Shown here piece after piece: positions 6,358-15,466 of a stretch of DNA of 64,000 nucleotides. The position numbers were made by a program, and so were the translations under genes. The DNA comes from Terriglobia bacterium. GTDB lineage: Bacteria; Acidobacteriota; Terriglobia; Terriglobales; Acidobacteriaceae. The notes under the pieces were generated by a model. It was not told the DNA's origin. It searched no databases and worked only from the letters and a program-made list of their open reading frames with translations. Location of the stretch: positions 124,001 to 188,000 of the forward strand of contig JAIQEU010000001.1 in assembly GCA_020073665.1 (NCBI GenBank), in the 5' to 3' direction. How positions within the stretch are numbered: the first letter of the stretch is position 1; each line of letters opens with the position of its first letter.

Positions 6358-8906
6358 AGTTTTTCAATTCCAGATTTCTACGCTCGAAGCCCGGATGGAT
6401 AACAGCCGCGTTTGTGCTGCTGCTGGCCATGTTTCTGGTGCGGCCCGGGGCGGAGCGTCTGCGGACGCGAATCACGCACTCCATCAGCATGGCGCTGGGG
6501 CGGCAGGTAGAAATTGGCGCGGTGCAGTTGCGTTTCCTGCCGCAGCCCGGATTTGACCTGGAAAACTTCGTGGTACACGATGACCCGGCCTTCAGCGACG
6601 AACCCATGTTGCGCGCTGACGAGGTCACGGCCGCGCTGCGAGTTAGTTCGCTGTTGCGCGGCCGCCTCGAGGTTGCCCACCTGAGCCTTACCGAGCCCAG
6701 CCTCAACCTGGTGCGCAACGGCGAAGGGCATTGGAACCTGGAGGACCTGCTGGAACGCGCCGCGAAAACGCCGGTCGCGCCCACCAGCAAACCCAAGAGC
6801 GAGGCGCGGCCCGGCTTCCCCTACATCGAAGCCGGCCGCGGCCGGATCAACTTCAAGATCGGCCGGGAAAAAACTCCGTACGCTCTCACCGAGGCCGACT
6901 TCAGCTTGTGGCAGGACTCAGAGAACGCGTGGGGCATGCGTTTGAAAGCGCAGCCGCTGCGTACCGACCTCAACCTCACTGACACCGGATTGCTCAAGGT
7001 CAACGGAACTTGGCAGAGGGCCGAAAGCCTGCGGCAGACGCCGGTTCAGTTCAGCCTGCTGTGGGACGGCGCACAACTCGGCCAGGCTACCAAGCTGGCC
7101 TTCGGCAACGACAAAGGCTGGCGCGGCACGCTCAAGCTGGCTGCCACGATCAGCGGTATGCCGGCCGACCTCACACTGCAGACCGACGCTTCCATCCAGG
7201 ACTTTCGCCGCTACGACATCCTGGGCGGCAATGCCCTTCGCATGGCCGCGCAGTGCAGTGGTCACTACAGCACTGTGGACCACGCGCTCTCGCAACTGGC
7301 TTGTCGAGCTCCGGTCGCGGATGGTCTCGTTTCGGTAAGTGGCACAATTGCGGGCGCGCCAGGGGCCCGCACTTATGAGCTGGCGATGACCGCTCAGGAT
7401 GTACCCATACAATCGTTAGCCGCATTCGCGCGTCACGCCAAGAAAGATATGCCCGACGATCTGGTGGCGACGGGAAAGCTGAACGGCAGCCTCGGCGTAC
7501 GCCGGAAAGCCACCGGCACCATCGCCACCTGGACCGGAAGAGGGGAAGCCAGGGGGGTCCGGCTGGCCTCAAAAACTACTAATACCGACCTGGCAGTAGA
7601 CACAATCCCCTTTGCGATTTCGCCCCAGCTGGAGCCGGGCCCTAAGAGAGAGAACCGCCACGGAAGTCACCGTTCGGCACCGGCCCCAGCGGAGACCCAA
7701 GTCGAAGTCGGTCCGTTCGATCTGGAACTGGGAAGGCCAGCGCCGGCCACGGTGCGCGGCTGGGTCGCGCGCTCGGGATACAGCCTCAGCCTCGTGGGAG
7801 ACGCGCAGGTGCAGCGCGTGCTGCAGGTGGCCAGGACGGTTGGGCTGCCGGTGCCTTTGTACCCTGCCGTCGGGATCGCCAAAGTTGACCTGCAAATCTC
7901 TGGCACGTGGCAGGGGTTCAGCGCTCCCCAGGCGACCGGGAAGGCGCAGCTGCACTCGGTACGTGCCGAATTTCCCGGAGTCAACACGCCGCTCGAGATC
8001 GCCACGGCCAACCTGCAGCTCACTCCGGATGAGATCAACGTAGAGAACCTGGCAGTCACCATGGCTGATACCTCGTTACGCGGCTCGCTCGCGGTGCAGC
8101 GACAATGCGGCGTGACCGGCAAGTGCCCTGTCCGTTTTGACCTGCACGCCGAACAAATCACCACCGATGAATTAAGCCAGTTGCTCAACCCGCATCCGCG
8201 GAAACGGCCCTGGTACCGCTTTCTGGCATCGGCTACCCAGCCCGGAACCCCTTACCTTTTGAGGTTGCACGCCATCGGCAAGCTCACCGCCAATCGCGTG
8301 ACGGTTCACAAGCTGGTGGGAACGCACGTCTCGGTTAATGCCGAGTTGGCAGGTGGCGTACTCCGGCTGTCGGACTTGCGGGGCGAAGTCCTGGGCGGCA
8401 CACATGTAGGCGAGTGGACTGCCGACTTCACCGCGAAACCGCCAGCCTACAGCGGCAGTGGCACCTTCGACCGGATTGCGCTGTCACAACTCGCCGACGC
8501 CATGCACGACGGCTGGATCACCGGCACTGCAACCGCAACCTACCGGGCGACTGCGTCTGGGCTGACCGCACCTGACCTGCTGGCTTCCGCCGAAGCCACG
8601 TTGCAAATCGAAGCGCGAGATGGATCGCTCCCCCACCTTGTGCTTGCAGTTGCTGGTGCCCCGCTGCGTGTGCGCCGGTCTTCGGCACGGCTTATCCTGC
8701 GTCGCGGCACGTTCGAAATTGAGCAAGGCAAACTGGAGACGCCCGCCGGCATCTATCACTTGAGCGGCACTGCATCTCTGGGACGCGTCCTCGACTTGAA
8801 GCTGGTACGCGATAGCGCACACGGTTTCAATGTCACCGGGACGCTGACCGAACCGCGCGTGGCTGCAGCCACGACACCGGAGACCCAAGCCGCCTTGAAA
8901 CCATGA
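6354..8906 (+). CDS. AsmA-like inner-membrane-anchored protein
   Basis: 850 residues from TTG 6354, overlapping the upstream lepB stop. N-terminal membrane anchor (AAFVLLLAMFLVRPGAERL) followed by the AsmA N-terminal pattern: 'RITHSISMALGRQVEIGAVQLRFLPQPGF' type beta strands, then ADEVTAALRVSSLLRGRLEV and LSLTEPSLNLVRNGEGHWNL, which are typical of AsmA/TamB relatives. The C-terminal third has the AsmA_2-like strands (GSGTFDRIALSQLADAM, LETPAGIYHLSGTASLG). Family members are large periplasmic proteins implicated in outer-membrane lipid transport and assembly. Position after two signal peptidase genes fits an envelope biogenesis transcript. Confidence 0.82.
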   Translation: MKFFNSRFLRSKPGWITAAFVLLLAMFLVRPGAERLRTRITHSISMALGRQVEIGAVQLRFLPQPGFDLENFVVHDDPAFSDEPMLRADEVTAALRVSSLLRGRLEVAHLSLTEPSLNLVRNGEGHWNLEDLLERAAKTPVAPTSKPKSEARPGFPYIEAGRGRINFKIGREKTPYALTEADFSLWQDSENAWGMRLKAQPLRTDLNLTDTGLLKVNGTWQRAESLRQTPVQFSLLWDGAQLGQATKLAFGNDKGWRGTLKLAATISGMPADLTLQTDASIQDFRRYDILGGNALRMAAQCSGHYSTVDHALSQLACRAPVADGLVSVSGTIAGAPGARTYELAMTAQDVPIQSLAAFARHAKKDMPDDLVATGKLNGSLGVRRKATGTIATWTGRGEARGVRLASKTTNTDLAVDTIPFAISPQLEPGPKRENRHGSHRSAPAPAETQVEVGPFDLELGRPAPATVRGWVARSGYSLSLVGDAQVQRVLQVARTVGLPVPLYPAVGIAKVDLQISGTWQGFSAPQATGKAQLHSVRAEFPGVNTPLEIATANLQLTPDEINVENLAVTMADTSLRGSLAVQRQCGVTGKCPVRFDLHAEQITTDELSQLLNPHPRKRPWYRFLASATQPGTPYLLRLHAIGKLTANRVTVHKLVGTHVSVNAELAGGVLRLSDLRGEVLGGTHVGEWTADFTAKPPAYSGSGTFDRIALSQLADAMHDGWITGTATATYRATASGLTAPDLLASAEATLQIEARDGSLPHLVLAVAGAPLRVRRSSARLILRRGTFEIEQGKLETPAGIYHLSGTASLGRVLDLKLVRDSAHGFNVTGTLTEPRVAAATTPETQAALKP

Positions 8907-9481
8907 GGGCTTGGCCCGCGCTTCTGCTCACTACCGTCCTGATTCAGTTCAATGCAGCCCAAACTCCTCCGGTTGCCGGCTCCGCTGTCGCCAGCATGGA
9001 GCAGAAGTTGCAACATATCCAGAGCAACGCCGCTCTGCCGCAACCGGACCAGAGCCCTACAGAGTTTTCCGAGCGTGAGATCAATGCTTACGTTGCTTCC
9101 GGAAAGGTAAAGCTGCCGCCAGGGGTACAGTCGGTCCGTTTTGCAGGCCAACCAGGCATGGTGGCCGGTACTGCGCAGGTTGATTTCGACAAGCTCAAAG
9201 CGGGACGCAGTTCATACAACCCGCTGCTCTCGATCTTCAGCGGCGTCCACGAGGTGGTCGTGGCTGCACACGCCCATGGCGTCGCACGTCAGGGCCTGGT
9301 CCACGTGGACTCAGTTACCCTCGACGGTATGGAGATTCCCAGATTCGTATTGCAGATGTTCGTGGAGAAATTCCTCCAGCCCAAGTACCCGAATATTGGG
9401 CTGGATTCGCGGTTTGCGCTGCCCGACAGGATTGACACCGCTACGGTTGGCACGCAAAAGCTGACACTGGTACAAAAGTAG
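8903..9481 (+). CDS. Small exported protein, unknown function
   Basis: 192 residues; the ATG overlaps the asmA-like stop (ATGA), so it is likely translated together with it. A signal peptide (WPALLLTTVLIQFNAAQ) precedes a soluble domain with FSEREINAYVASGKVKLPPGV, SVRFAGQPGMVAGTAQVDFD and FVEKFLQPKYPNIGLDSRFALP. The alternating strands look like a lipid- or surface-interacting beta fold, but I do not recognise a named family. Linkage suggests a role beside the AsmA-like protein in the envelope. Confidence 0.75.
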   Translation: MRAWPALLLTTVLIQFNAAQTPPVAGSAVASMEQKLQHIQSNAALPQPDQSPTEFSEREINAYVASGKVKLPPGVQSVRFAGQPGMVAGTAQVDFDKLKAGRSSYNPLLSIFSGVHEVVVAAHAHGVARQGLVHVDSVTLDGMEIPRFVLQMFVEKFLQPKYPNIGLDSRFALPDRIDTATVGTQKLTLVQK

Positions 9482-9498
9482 CGCGTCTGGGACTATGC

Positions 9499-11187
9499 CT
9501 AGGGCTTGTAACCGGGTCCGCGCAACACCCTCCCCGGCTTCGCGCCGGTCATCTTTCCCTGATCAATGACGGGCACGCCATTTACCAGCACATACTCCAT
9601 TCCCTGCGATAACTGGTTGGGATTTTCGTACGTTGCCACGTCGCGCACGGTCGCGGGATCAAAAACCACTACATCGGCCCACATGCCCGATTTCAGTACA
9701 CCGCGATCGGTCAACCGCATACGCTGCGCCGGCAGGGCGGAGAACTTCCGGATGGCATCTTCCAGGGTCAACTTCTTGTCTTCTCGTACATACTTCCTCA
9801 GGATGCGGGGGAAGGTGCCATAAGCCCGCGGGTGCGGATGCTCTTCACCCAGAATTCCTTCCGGCGACGTGCCTGAGGAATCGTTATCGACCGAGACCCA
9901 GGGCTGTTGCAACGCGAGGACGACGTCAGGCTCAGACATGCCGAAAGCCACAATATCGGCGATGGGGTCCTGAATCAGGAGATCGAAGATCGCGTCAATC
10001 GGGTCTTTCCCCCATTGCTTGGCGATTTCATCGAGGGTCTTGCCCTGTAAGCTGATCAGGGCCGGGTTGCTCACCCCGGAAATCAGGATAGCTTGAGCAC
10101 CCGGAAGTTCGTCCCACTCGTTGTCCCACTCTTTGCTCGGGGTCTCCATCTCCTTGCGAATGCGCGCACGCAGCGCGGGATCTTTGAGGCGCCCAATCAT
10201 CTTGGCATCGCCGCCGTCATGGACCCAAGGTGGCACAATAGCGGAGAGACTATTGGACCAGGCCGTGTACGCGTAAGTGTCGGCGGTGACATCGGCACCC
10301 GCAGCGCGCGCCGCATCGATTTTCGCGACCACCTCCGGCATGCGTCCGAAATTGGTTTTGCCAGCCACCTTCAGGTGCCAGATTTCGACAGGGATGTGGC
10401 CTTCGCGCCCGATACGCAGGGCTTCATCAATTCCTGCAAGGACCGCATCGCCTTCACTGCGCATATGCGTGGCATAGATCCCGCCGAACGGTGACGCCTC
10501 CCCTGCCAGCGCGATCAACTCTTCGGTCTTGGCGTAGGGTGCGGGCGCGTACTCCAGCGAGGTCGAGACTCCGACAGCGCCATCGCGCATAGCCTGCCCT
10601 ACCAGCTCTTTCATCTGCTCGAGTTGCGCAGGCGTGGGCTGCTTGTCGTCGTCGCCCAGCACCATGCGCCGGACTTGCGTGGCGCCCACGTACGAAGCAA
10701 GATTGATGCCCATCCCTTGCTTTTCCAGGCGAGCGAAGTACTCCCGCAAGGTCCGCCAGTCCGGCGTGATGCGGTAATGCTCGTATTCATCATGGTCCGC
10801 CTGAATGATGGCCGGGTTCAAAGGCGCGACTGATCCGCCCTCGCCGGTGATCTCCGTGGTAATACCCTGATAGATTTTTGACGGCAACCGCGGATCGACC
10901 AGGATAGTCAGTTCCGACTGGCCCAGCATGTCAATGAAGCCAGGGGCCACGACCATGCCGTGAGCGTCAATGGTGCGAGTGCGGGCGGCGTCCTTGAGAT
11001 TGCCAATCTCAGCAACTCTGCCGCTGCGGATGCCGACGTCTCCCGAATACCACGGCGATCCGGTGCCGTCGACGACGTGGCCGTTGGTGATGACCAGATC
11101 GAACTTTGCAGGTGAAGCCGGTGCTTGCGCCAACGACAGATGCGCACCGCTGATGAGCAAAATGAGAACGCACAGATGGTTTTTCAT
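9499..11187 (-). CDS. Exported D-aminoacylase / N-acyl-D-amino-acid deacylase family
   Basis: 562 residues with a signal peptide (LCVLILLISGAHLSLAQ). Amidohydrolase-superfamily pattern: VITNGHVVDGTGSPWYSGDVGI at the N-terminal beta sandwich, VVAPGFIDMLGQSE, ATHMRSEGDAVLAGIDEAL and HLKVAG, and a C-terminal return sandwich with GMWADVVVFDPATV. Family members hydrolyse N-acyl-D-amino acids with a metal in the active site; related proteins include dihydroorotase-like enzymes, so the substrate is not fixed. The export signal suggests periplasmic turnover of D-amino-acid conjugates or peptidoglycan fragments. It lies upstream-to-downstream with an APC permease and a ureohydrolase on the same strand. 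Confidence 0.87.
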   Translation of the reverse strand: MKNHLCVLILLISGAHLSLAQAPASPAKFDLVITNGHVVDGTGSPWYSGDVGIRSGRVAEIGNLKDAARTRTIDAHGMVVAPGFIDMLGQSELTILVDPRLPSKIYQGITTEITGEGGSVAPLNPAIIQADHDEYEHYRITPDWRTLREYFARLEKQGMGINLASYVGATQVRRMVLGDDDKQPTPAQLEQMKELVGQAMRDGAVGVSTSLEYAPAPYAKTEELIALAGEASPFGGIYATHMRSEGDAVLAGIDEALRIGREGHIPVEIWHLKVAGKTNFGRMPEVVAKIDAARAAGADVTADTYAYTAWSNSLSAIVPPWVHDGGDAKMIGRLKDPALRARIRKEMETPSKEWDNEWDELPGAQAILISGVSNPALISLQGKTLDEIAKQWGKDPIDAIFDLLIQDPIADIVAFGMSEPDVVLALQQPWVSVDNDSSGTSPEGILGEEHPHPRAYGTFPRILRKYVREDKKLTLEDAIRKFSALPAQRMRLTDRGVLKSGMWADVVVFDPATVRDVATYENPNQLSQGMEYVLVNGVPVIDQGKMTGAKPGRVLRGPGYKP

Positions 11188-11223
11188 TTTTTTATCGATT
11201 CCCTTGTTTTCCCAAAATTACAT

Positions 11224-11313
11224 CGTCATCCTGAGTGGCCTTCCAGGGCGCGAAGGACCTGTTTCTTGCTGGCATCGAGAAAAAGCAGGTTCTTCACTCC
11301 GCTCAGAATGACA
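11224..11313. repeat. Dispersed palindromic repeat, GTCATCCTGAG / CTCAGAATGAC family
   Basis: Fills the spacer upstream of the D-aminoacylase gene. GTCATCCTGAGTGG and GCGAAGGACCTG on the left are complementary to CAGGTTCTTC and CCGCTCAGAATGAC on the right, making a long imperfect hairpin. The words resemble the GTCATTCTGAGCGAAGC-type elements that recur in many bacterial genomes. Confidence 0.65.
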
Positions 11314-11318
11314 GGCGT

Positions 11319-12674
11319 TTAATTTATTGCATCACTCGCCACAGAGGCGGTTGCGAGCCTGCGCTCCCTCCAGCCCAAACCCACACCCACCGCGCTCCAG
11401 ATCCCTAACGCCAGCCATTCGTACCCGCTGAAGTGTCCGGGGACGGCTGGAACAATCTTCATCAGGATCATCAGCATCCCGACGGTGGCTCCAACGACGG
11501 CAACTGCACGCTCGCGGGGTGCGGGCCCCATACGATAGTACGCCGCGCAAGCCGCAAACCATCCCGCCGCCGAAGCGACCGAACCAACCTCAGAAATCGG
11601 CACCAGAATCGCATCTCCCAGAAACATGCATGCCGCGGTGGCCAGGCCGACCCACAGCACCGCGACCGATGGAGTCTGGTTGCGCGGATGTATTTCCGCC
11701 ACTCTACGATCGATTAACCCGCGACGGCCCATGGCAAACAGCAAGCGGCTGGAGGCTACAAAGTTGCCGTTGAACACTTTGAACAGCGAAAGCAGCGCTG
11801 CCGCCAGAATGACGCTGACAATCCAGCGCGAGCCGACAGCATGCTCAAAAGCCACCGCGGTCATGAACTTCTCACCGGTCAACTGCCGCCAGGGCGCAAC
11901 ATATCCCACCGCGGCGATCACGATGGTATAGAACAAAATCCCGACGATAATCGCCATCCAGATCGCTTTAAAGAAGCCGCGTGAACGGAAATCGGGACTG
12001 GCCTCCTCCGCGGCTTTGGCCACCGACTCGTAGCCCGTCATGAAATACGGGACGATTTGCAGCACCAGCAGGATCGAGATGAATTCGCCGTGCGTGAACA
12101 ACGGCGGAAAATTCCGGGGCGAGCCCTTGGCCACGCCGAAGCTGACGAACACCACAAATAACGCCAGGGTTCCGAAAGCAGTCCAGTTCTGGAACGTGGC
12201 GCTCAGACGGATGCCGCGATAATTCAAGGCCGTCAGAAGCCCGGTCAATCCCAGCCCGATGATGAGATGGGGCAGATATACCGGCCGCCCCGCGATGCGA
12301 TATAGTTCGAGCGAATCCAGCGCCGGGAAGATGTATCCCGCGATCCGTCCCACCGCCACCGCTTCCCACGGACAGACAATAAAATAGGCCAACACCATCA
12401 TCCAGCCGGTGGCAAAACTGATGGACTGCGGGAACACTTTCGCGGTGTAGGCAACTTCCCCCGCCGCATCGGGCATAGCCTTGACCAGTTGACCGTAGAC
12501 GTAACCGATGGGCAACAGCAGCGCGCCGCCGATGGCGAAGCCCAGGATGCCGCCCAGCACCCCACCGCGGAGCAGCCAGTCGTCCATCACCACCAGCCAG
12601 CCCACGCCCACCATGGTGCCCCAACCCAGGGCAAAGTAATCAACCACGCGGAGTTTGCGAGCTAGGGTAACCAT
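11319..12674 (-). CDS. APC-family amino-acid permease
   Basis: 451 residues with about twelve hydrophobic segments, for example LGGILGFAIGGALLLPIGYV, SFATGWMMVLAYFIVCPW and IVGILFYTIVIAAVGYV. The N-terminal FALGWGTMVGVGW matches the glycine-rich first helix of amino acid-polyamine-organocation transporters, and the central GYESVAKAAEEAS loop is the usual cytoplasmic landmark. Likely a proton- or exchange-driven uptake system for an amino acid or amine. Between an exported D-aminoacylase and an agmatinase-like enzyme on the same strand, it may import products of the one or substrate of the other. Substrate cannot be read from sequence. Confidence 0.88.
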   Translation of the reverse strand: MVTLARKLRVVDYFALGWGTMVGVGWLVVMDDWLLRGGVLGGILGFAIGGALLLPIGYVYGQLVKAMPDAAGEVAYTAKVFPQSISFATGWMMVLAYFIVCPWEAVAVGRIAGYIFPALDSLELYRIAGRPVYLPHLIIGLGLTGLLTALNYRGIRLSATFQNWTAFGTLALFVVFVSFGVAKGSPRNFPPLFTHGEFISILLVLQIVPYFMTGYESVAKAAEEASPDFRSRGFFKAIWMAIIVGILFYTIVIAAVGYVAPWRQLTGEKFMTAVAFEHAVGSRWIVSVILAAALLSLFKVFNGNFVASSRLLFAMGRRGLIDRRVAEIHPRNQTPSVAVLWVGLATAACMFLGDAILVPISEVGSVASAAGWFAACAAYYRMGPAPRERAVAVVGATVGMLMILMKIVPAVPGHFSGYEWLALGIWSAVGVGLGWRERRLATASVASDAIN

Positions 12675-12678
12675 GAGG

Positions 12679-12741
12679 TAGTCGTCAGTCGTCCGTCATC
12701 GGTCGTCAGCGTCGCCGGGGTTTGCTGACGACGGACGACTA
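12679..12741. repeat. Word-type hairpin, GTCGTC / GACGAC family
   Basis: TAGTCGTC at 12679 and GGTCGTCAGC at 12701-12710 are complementary to GCTGACGACGGACGACTA at 12724-12741. The right end forms the stop codon of the agmatinase-like gene. Related words lie at 17482-17510, 19134-19284, 22431-22500 and 26501-26540. Confidence 0.7.
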
Positions 12742-13692
12742 GAACAAGCAAATCAGCTCATACAGCAGGTTCGCGGCCAGTAACGACGTAATCTCTCCGT
12801 TGTCGTAGGGAGGCGAAACTTCCACCAAGTCGCATCCCACCAGCTTCAAGCCTTTCAGGGCGCGTACCAGGTCGAGGATCTGCGCGCTGGAGAGTCCGCC
12901 GACCTGCGGCGTGCCCGTGCCGGGCGCAAATGCCGGGTCCACTACGTCGATGTCGAGCGTGATGTAGGTAGGCCGGTTGCGGAATTTCTTTAGATAGCCT
13001 TTTACCAGATCGACACCGCCGCGGTGAAACTCCTCCGAGGTCACGATCTGGATGTCATGCTTCCGGGCGAAATCAAAGTCGCCTTGGGAGTAGACCTGGC
13101 CGCGCAGCCCGACCTGCAATGCGCAACCCTCCGCGATGAGTCCCTCCTCAACCGCGTACTTGACCGGAGTGCCATGGGAATGGGGGCTGCCGAAGTACCC
13201 GCCCCAAGTGTCTCCATGAGCATCGAGTTGTACAAACGCTACCGGCCCGAACTGCCGGTGGATGGCGCGCAGAATCGGCAGCAGGATGGAGTGGTCGCCG
13301 CCCACGCACACCGGCCGCGCCCCGGCATGCAGTACGTCGCCCAATTGCTCGGTGATGCGCTGGTAGGTGTCTTCAATGGAAAGCGGATTGATGGACAAGT
13401 CCCCGAAATCGGCGATTCGCCACTTGGCAAACGGGTTTACCTTCAACACCGGGTTCCACGGCCGGATCATGGCCGATTGGACGCGAATGTTACGCGGCCC
13501 GAAGCGCGGTCCCGGTCGGTAGGTGGTGCCGCCATCGAAGGGCACGCCAATCAGAGCAATGTCGAGTTCCTCCGCATGCGGGATGTGGGGCAGCCGCATG
13601 AACGTCGGGATTCCGGAGAAGCGTGGGTAGACCAGCGCGTCAACTGGCTGGGGATGGGCCGTCTTTCCGGCCTTTCTTTTTCTGGACTTCAT
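12739..13692 (-). CDS. Agmatinase-like ureohydrolase
   Basis: 317 residues, arginase/agmatinase superfamily, a dinuclear manganese enzyme releasing urea from a guanidino compound. Metal ligands are visible in CVGGDHSILLP (His), FVQLDAHGDTWG (D-x-H-x-D) and ITLDIDVVDPAFAPGTGTP (D-x-D); the end motif VEVSPPYDNGEITSLLAA is the family C-terminal helix. The HGTP loop (SHGTPVKYAVEEGLI) favours agmatinase or guanidino-acid hydrolase over arginase. The stop codon lies inside a dispersed repeat. Divergent from the acyltransferase gene at 13809, with the promoters of both in the 116-base gap. Confidence 0.88.
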   Translation of the reverse strand: MKSRKRKAGKTAHPQPVDALVYPRFSGIPTFMRLPHIPHAEELDIALIGVPFDGGTTYRPGPRFGPRNIRVQSAMIRPWNPVLKVNPFAKWRIADFGDLSINPLSIEDTYQRITEQLGDVLHAGARPVCVGGDHSILLPILRAIHRQFGPVAFVQLDAHGDTWGGYFGSPHSHGTPVKYAVEEGLIAEGCALQVGLRGQVYSQGDFDFARKHDIQIVTSEEFHRGGVDLVKGYLKKFRNRPTYITLDIDVVDPAFAPGTGTPQVGGLSSAQILDLVRALKGLKLVGCDLVEVSPPYDNGEITSLLAANLLYELICLF

Positions 13693-13808
13693 CGGTGGCG
13701 CGAATTATAAAGCATCGCCGGTGGCCATCGGCCGTCGAATCCCGTAGCCCGCCCTGCATCGGCGGCTGTGCTATGTTTCTAGTCTCGTCAAAGCCAGGAG
13801 AGGCAGCT

Positions 13809-14621
13809 ATGCCCCGATACGAATATCGCGTTCTTAACCCCACTCCGCCAGCAGAAAAGGCCTTTCTCGCCTGGATTGACCGCCTCGACCAGGAGTTCAT
13901 GAATCGCGACCCCGAGCATCGCAGCAAGGTGGTGCGCAATGCTCTCCATGAGCTGTATATGGGACGAGCTTATTTCGCGCCCGATCCTTCTGCGCCGCTG
14001 GCGGAGCAAGCGTTGATCCACTCCTTTGACCCGCGCAATGCCACCCTCGAGCCCGAATATTACGGCGACGTGGATGCTGTGAAGTATGCGGAACGCAAGC
14101 CGCTCATCTGGTTCTGGATGATGTACGACCGCTCTCCGGCGGGCCTGAATCACTGGCTCGGCTATCGCGTACGCACCATGCTCGCCCGTCACGTGCTCAA
14201 GCATTGCGGCAAGAACGTAAAGATCTTTCACGGAGTGGAAGTCTCGTTCGGCTACAACCTGACCATCGAAGACAACTGCGTCATCCACAAGTATGTGCTG
14301 CTCGACGACCGCGGCGAGATCATCATCCACGAAGGCAGTTCCGTATCCGACTACGCCAACATCTATTCGCACGCCCACGACCTGAACGACGGCATGATCG
14401 TCAACAATCACACCACCGAAATCGGTCCGAAAGCACGCATTACCTACCATGCGGCCGTGATGAGCGGCGTAAGAGTAGCGGAGCACGGGATGGTGGGATC
14501 GATGGGAGTGGCATCAAAGAATGTAGAACCATTCCACGTGGTGGCCGGCGTCCCCGCCAAGCCAGTCAAGGTAAAACCAATCGCGCCGGAAGAATTTCGA
14601 AACAAGCTGGAGAGACCGTAG
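13809..14621 (+). CDS. Hexapeptide-repeat (left-handed beta-helix) acyltransferase
   Basis: 270 residues from ATG 13809, preceded by AGGAGAGG; the frame is open further upstream but that part overlaps the divergent gene. Residues about 130-260 contain the imperfect hexapeptides of the LbH fold (VKIFHGVEVSFGYNLTIED, GEIIIHEGSSVSDYANIYSH, GPKARITYHAAVMSGVRVAE) ending in the classic VVAGVPAKPVKV. Such enzymes transfer an acetyl or other acyl group from CoA to a sugar or small molecule. The N-terminal 120 residues are helical and specific to this protein. The substrate is unknown. Confidence 0.85.
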   Translation: MPRYEYRVLNPTPPAEKAFLAWIDRLDQEFMNRDPEHRSKVVRNALHELYMGRAYFAPDPSAPLAEQALIHSFDPRNATLEPEYYGDVDAVKYAERKPLIWFWMMYDRSPAGLNHWLGYRVRTMLARHVLKHCGKNVKIFHGVEVSFGYNLTIEDNCVIHKYVLLDDRGEIIIHEGSSVSDYANIYSHAHDLNDGMIVNNHTTEIGPKARITYHAAVMSGVRVAEHGMVGSMGVASKNVEPFHVVAGVPAKPVKVKPIAPEEFRNKLERP

Positions 14622-14735
14622 CGCTGGCGTCCCGCCGGCTGTCCGGTGGGCGTCCCCGCCTGCCGCGCACGTGAGCGAACGTTCGTCGTGGCCTGCAGGA
14701 TGCCGGCCCTACCGCCCATTTGGCGTGCCTCGCAT
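14622..14735. repeat. GC-rich GGGCGTCC-type repeat spacer
   Basis: Spacer before the M50 protease gene with repeated GGCGTCCCGCC / GGGCGTCCCCGCC words and GCAGGATGCCGGCCCTAC. The words resemble the extra segment inside mutM at about 22105-22215. No gene seen. Confidence 0.45.
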
Positions 14736-14758
14736 GGTAGTATCGAAGCCAACCTTCG

Positions 14759-15466
14759 ATGACCCTGCAGAACTTTGACATCCTGATCAAGGTGATCGTA
14801 TTTGTGTTCGCCATCAGCGTTCATGAGTCGGCGCACGCCTGGATGGCCAATCTTCGGGGCGATCCGACGGCACGCATGTTGGGACGCATCACGCTGAATC
14901 CCCTCAAACACATCGATCCCGTCGGAACGATCGTGCTTCCAGTTATTGCCCTCTACTATCAAGTTCCCATACTGGGTTGGGCCAAACCTACGCCAGTCGA
15001 TCCGCGGAATTTCAAGAACCACGTATTGGACGACATTCTGACCTCGGTCGTCGGTCCCGTGAGCAATTTTGTGATCGCCACTGGCGCTCTGGTGGTGCTG
15101 GTCGCTATTTCGCATTCGTCGGATCTAGGGCGATCGATGATCGATACCATTGCCAATCGTTCCGTCTATCAGGATCATCTGGAAATTCTCGCGAACCAGA
15201 GCAACTCGTTTCTGATGCCAGCGATCCTGATCACGTATGAGTTGATGTTCATCAACATCATTCTCGGGGTCTTCAACCTGATTCCCGTGCCACCGCTCGA
15301 CGGCAGCCACGTGTTGCGGCATTTCCTCCCGGAGGCGGTCCGGCGCGCCTACGACACCATGGGTTGGATCGCCCTTCTGGCGCTGGTCTATTTCGGTGGT
15401 AACTTTCTGGGTAGACTGATCTACCCTGTAGTTGATCTCTTCAATTCTGTACTAACGAGAAACTGA
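14759..15466 (+). CDS. Site-2-protease-like M50 family membrane metalloprotease
   Basis: 235 residues, polytopic. HESAHAW (HExxH, residues 22-28) sits in the first membrane helix, and NLIPVPPLDGSHVL carries the third zinc ligand Asp, the hallmark of the short, PDZ-less M50B proteases. Other helices include IVLPVIALYYQVPILGW and ALVVLVAISHS. Members of this small group are very common just upstream of trpS or scpAB. Substrate unknown. The stop overlaps the ATG of trpS. Confidence 0.92.
   Translation: MTLQNFDILIKVIVFVFAISVHESAHAWMANLRGDPTARMLGRITLNPLKHIDPVGTIVLPVIALYYQVPILGWAKPTPVDPRNFKNHVLDDILTSVVGPVSNFVIATGALVVLVAISHSSDLGRSMIDTIANRSVYQDHLEILANQSNSFLMPAILITYELMFINIILGVFNLIPVPPLDGSHVLRHFLPEAVRRAYDTMGWIALLALVYFGGNFLGRLIYPVVDLFNSVLTRN

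Noticed and set aside
13623-13808. N-terminal extension of the acyltransferase frame
   Set aside because: It overlaps the divergent agmatinase-like gene; the start at 13809 has a good ribosome site and gives a normal product.
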